Virus record (IMG/VR): IMGVR_UViG_3300043466_001817
Span: 30,096 to 94,095 of that record
Reading direction: 5' to 3' (one strand)
Length of the DNA stretch: 64,000 nucleotides
Source of the DNA: a virus
This document shows positions 62,686-64,000 of this stretch, piece after piece. The translations under genes were made by a program, and so were the position numbers. The number at the start of each line of letters is the position of its first letter. The stretch's first letter is position 1. A model generated the notes under the pieces. That model was given only the letters and a program-made list of their open reading frames with translations. It was not told the DNA's origin and ran no database searches.

Positions 62686-63305
62686 TACCATTCTTTTTTA
62701 CAAATCTTCCAGTAACTTTACAGTCTAAACTAGAAACATTCTTAAAAAGAGTGCTAGAAGCATATGGCTCTGAGTATTATAATGTTCAGGGACAATACTG
62801 GGCTGGCGATAAACTAACAGTAGAATCTTTATTTCCAGATTATATTTTAAAGGAATATGAAACCGATCCAACAAAAGTAAGAGTAATACCACTTATCAAA
62901 AATTATTTAAGATGGTTGTTTAGTATGGAATATGGTTACGGTGCTTATGTTAACTGGGAAAACATAAGAACTGGCTTATTGATGGATAGAAAACTGTTAG
63001 AGGGATTGGCAGAAGAATATTTTCCAGGTGAAGACTTTGCATCTTCGGATCTTCAAGATATTTTGCCAAATATAAGATCTTTTTCTTTATTTGCTGAACA
63101 AAATTATTTAAGAGTTAAAGGTACAACTACAGCAATAAGATATGTTTTAGTAGAACTATTAGATTTGCCATATAATACCACAACAGTGACAACATATTCT
63201 AACAATGTTATAAAGATTTATGGAACTGTTCCAGACAAATATAAGGCTTTTTTGAATAGAAACGTATATCCAGCAGGAACAACAATTATATACGAAAACG
63301 TTTGA
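62682..63305 (+). CDS. Baseplate-associated tail protein
   Basis: 207 aa, 4-bp overlap with gp6. FLKRVLEAYGSEYYNVQ, LRWLFSMEYGYGAYVNWENIRTGLLMDRKLLEGLAEEYFPG and AEQNYLRVKGTTTAIRYVLVELLDLPY. The GTTTAIRYVL block recalls P2 gpI-like tail proteins (KGTxxAI). Role in place of T4 gp7 is an inference. Confidence 0.6.
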   Translation: MIPFFFTNLPVTLQSKLETFLKRVLEAYGSEYYNVQGQYWAGDKLTVESLFPDYILKEYETDPTKVRVIPLIKNYLRWLFSMEYGYGAYVNWENIRTGLLMDRKLLEGLAEEYFPGEDFASSDLQDILPNIRSFSLFAEQNYLRVKGTTTAIRYVLVELLDLPYNTTTVTTYSNNVIKIYGTVPDKYKAFLNRNVYPAGTTIIYENV

Positions 63306-63306
63306 T

Positions 63307-63756
63307 ATGATTAAAAAAATTGTGTCTTTGGCTATGTCAATAGCCTCTAGAGGATTTGATAATAATAAAATAGATATACCAACAAAACAACTAAGAGTTG
63401 TTTCCTGTTTTGGCAACAAAGACAACATTTCAGCCTGCCATCATTTGAAAAAAAGTAAAAATTCAGATTACCACTTTTGTAGTGGTTGTGGGTGTGGAGA
63501 TAAAAACAATACTTGGCTATTAAAAAAGGATGGGGAGTATTCAAAATTGGACTACCCAGTTTTAAATTGTCCTTTAAAAATGCCTGGATTTACAAACTAC
63601 GATCCAAATTATGTTGTAAAAGAAAATAAAGACAGAAGAGAAAAAATAGAAAATATGTCTTTTGAAGATTTAAAGTTAATTCAGATTACTGTTAATTCTG
63701 ACCCGATAAAGGAGCATGATATTAATATTTTAAAGAATATGCTTAAAAATTCATAA
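63307..63756 (+). CDS. Cys-rich zinc-ribbon-like protein
   Basis: 149 aa. RVVSCFGNKDNISACHHLKKSKNSDYHFCSGCGCGDKN...YPVLNCPLKMPGF contains C-x-n-C-H and C-x-C-G-C groups likely to bind zinc; I recall this block in T4-like cyanophages beside baseplate genes. Function unknown. Confidence 0.7.
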   Translation: MIKKIVSLAMSIASRGFDNNKIDIPTKQLRVVSCFGNKDNISACHHLKKSKNSDYHFCSGCGCGDKNNTWLLKKDGEYSKLDYPVLNCPLKMPGFTNYDPNYVVKENKDRREKIENMSFEDLKLIQITVNSDPIKEHDINILKNMLKNS

Positions 63757-63759
63757 ATA
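63752..63759 (+). promoter_or_regulatory. Late promoter CATAAATA
   Basis: Late octamer 8 bp before ATG 63768. Confidence 0.6.
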
Positions 63760-63767
63760 TTTTTATC

Positions 63768-64000
63768 ATGGCCATAAACTCACGACAAGATTTTATAGAT
63801 TATTGCTTCAGGGCTCTCGGAGCGCCAGTTGTTCAGATCAATGTAGATCCACAACAAGCCGAAGATCGTTTAGACGAAGCATTAGAATACATGTATGACA
63901 GGCACTTTGATTTTAATCAAAGAGCAGTATACATACACCAAATATCCGATACCGACATTGCTAGAAAGTATTTTGACACAACCTCATTTGGTCCTGCAAT
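63768..64000 (+). CDS. Neck protein gp13-like, 3' partial
   Basis: 77 residues visible, running off the right edge. MAINSRQDFIDYCFRALGAPVVQINVDPQQAEDRLDEALEYMYDRHFD is the start typical of the gp13-type neck protein in T4-like marine phages. Confidence 0.6.
   Translation, partial: MAINSRQDFIDYCFRALGAPVVQINVDPQQAEDRLDEALEYMYDRHFDFNQRAVYIHQISDTDIARKYFDTTSFGPA

Overview
The window is part of a tailed-phage genome of the T4 superfamily (myovirus). The evidence is a T4-type virion block at the right end (gp4-like nuclease, tail tube, gp26-like hub/chaperone, gp48/54-like, gp53-like, hub, gp25, gp6 and a gp13-like neck protein), gp32 (single-stranded DNA-binding protein) next to a gp33-like late-transcription co-activator, many copies of a T4-like late promoter (core TAAATA, often TATAAATA), and proteins with a T4-like capsid-targeting N-terminus. 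There are no photosynthesis genes. The host is not identifiable from sequence alone; heavy use of leaderless early genes points to a host that translates leaderless mRNA well.

Layout. 1-5.1 kb: plus-strand late genes, probably head-associated. 5.1-17.3 kb: mainly small minus-strand early genes (GroES-like co-chaperonin, SpoU RNA methyltransferase, cytosine DNA methylase, nucleotidyltransferase, HNH endonuclease) mixed with tRNAs, a circularly permuted tmRNA and some late genes. 17.3-22.1 kb: plus-strand late array of proteins with a targeting peptide. 22.1-34.4 kb: a GC-rich block of minus-strand early transcription units, including a CobS/MoxR-type AAA ATPase and a CobT-type VWA protein. Units here end in a terminator followed by a repeated CTACTATCA hairpin element, then a new sigma70-like promoter. 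Transcription diverges at about 33.6 kb around a 29-bp perfect inverted repeat. 34.4-44.5 kb: a candidate non-coding RNA, more targeted proteins (including a lysozyme-LysM protein), and nucleotide enzymes (adenylosuccinate synthetase, GMP reductase, cytidine/dCMP-deaminase-like). 44.5-53 kb: very large cysteine-rich and fibre-like virion proteins. 53-64 kb: gp33, gp32 and the tail/baseplate module.

Control. Two promoter classes are visible. Early promoters are TTGAC(T/A)/TTGCA - 16 or 17 bp - TATAAT-like; in over 20 cases the -10 hexamer is followed by only 5-7 bp and then the start codon, so the mRNAs should be leaderless. Late promoters are ATAAATA octamers 6-20 bp upstream of structural genes, including one palindromic copy that can fire both ways. 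gp32 has a 5' leader pseudoknot like that of T4 gene 32.

Most notable: the leaderless early system, the permuted tmRNA, the targeting-peptide cargo family in an array with repeated cassette junctions, the six-copy covarying hairpin element, a likely programmed -1 frameshift in the gp26-like gene, and enzymes that together would push nucleotides from G to A and from C to U/T. All functional calls are from sequence reading alone; no database search was run.
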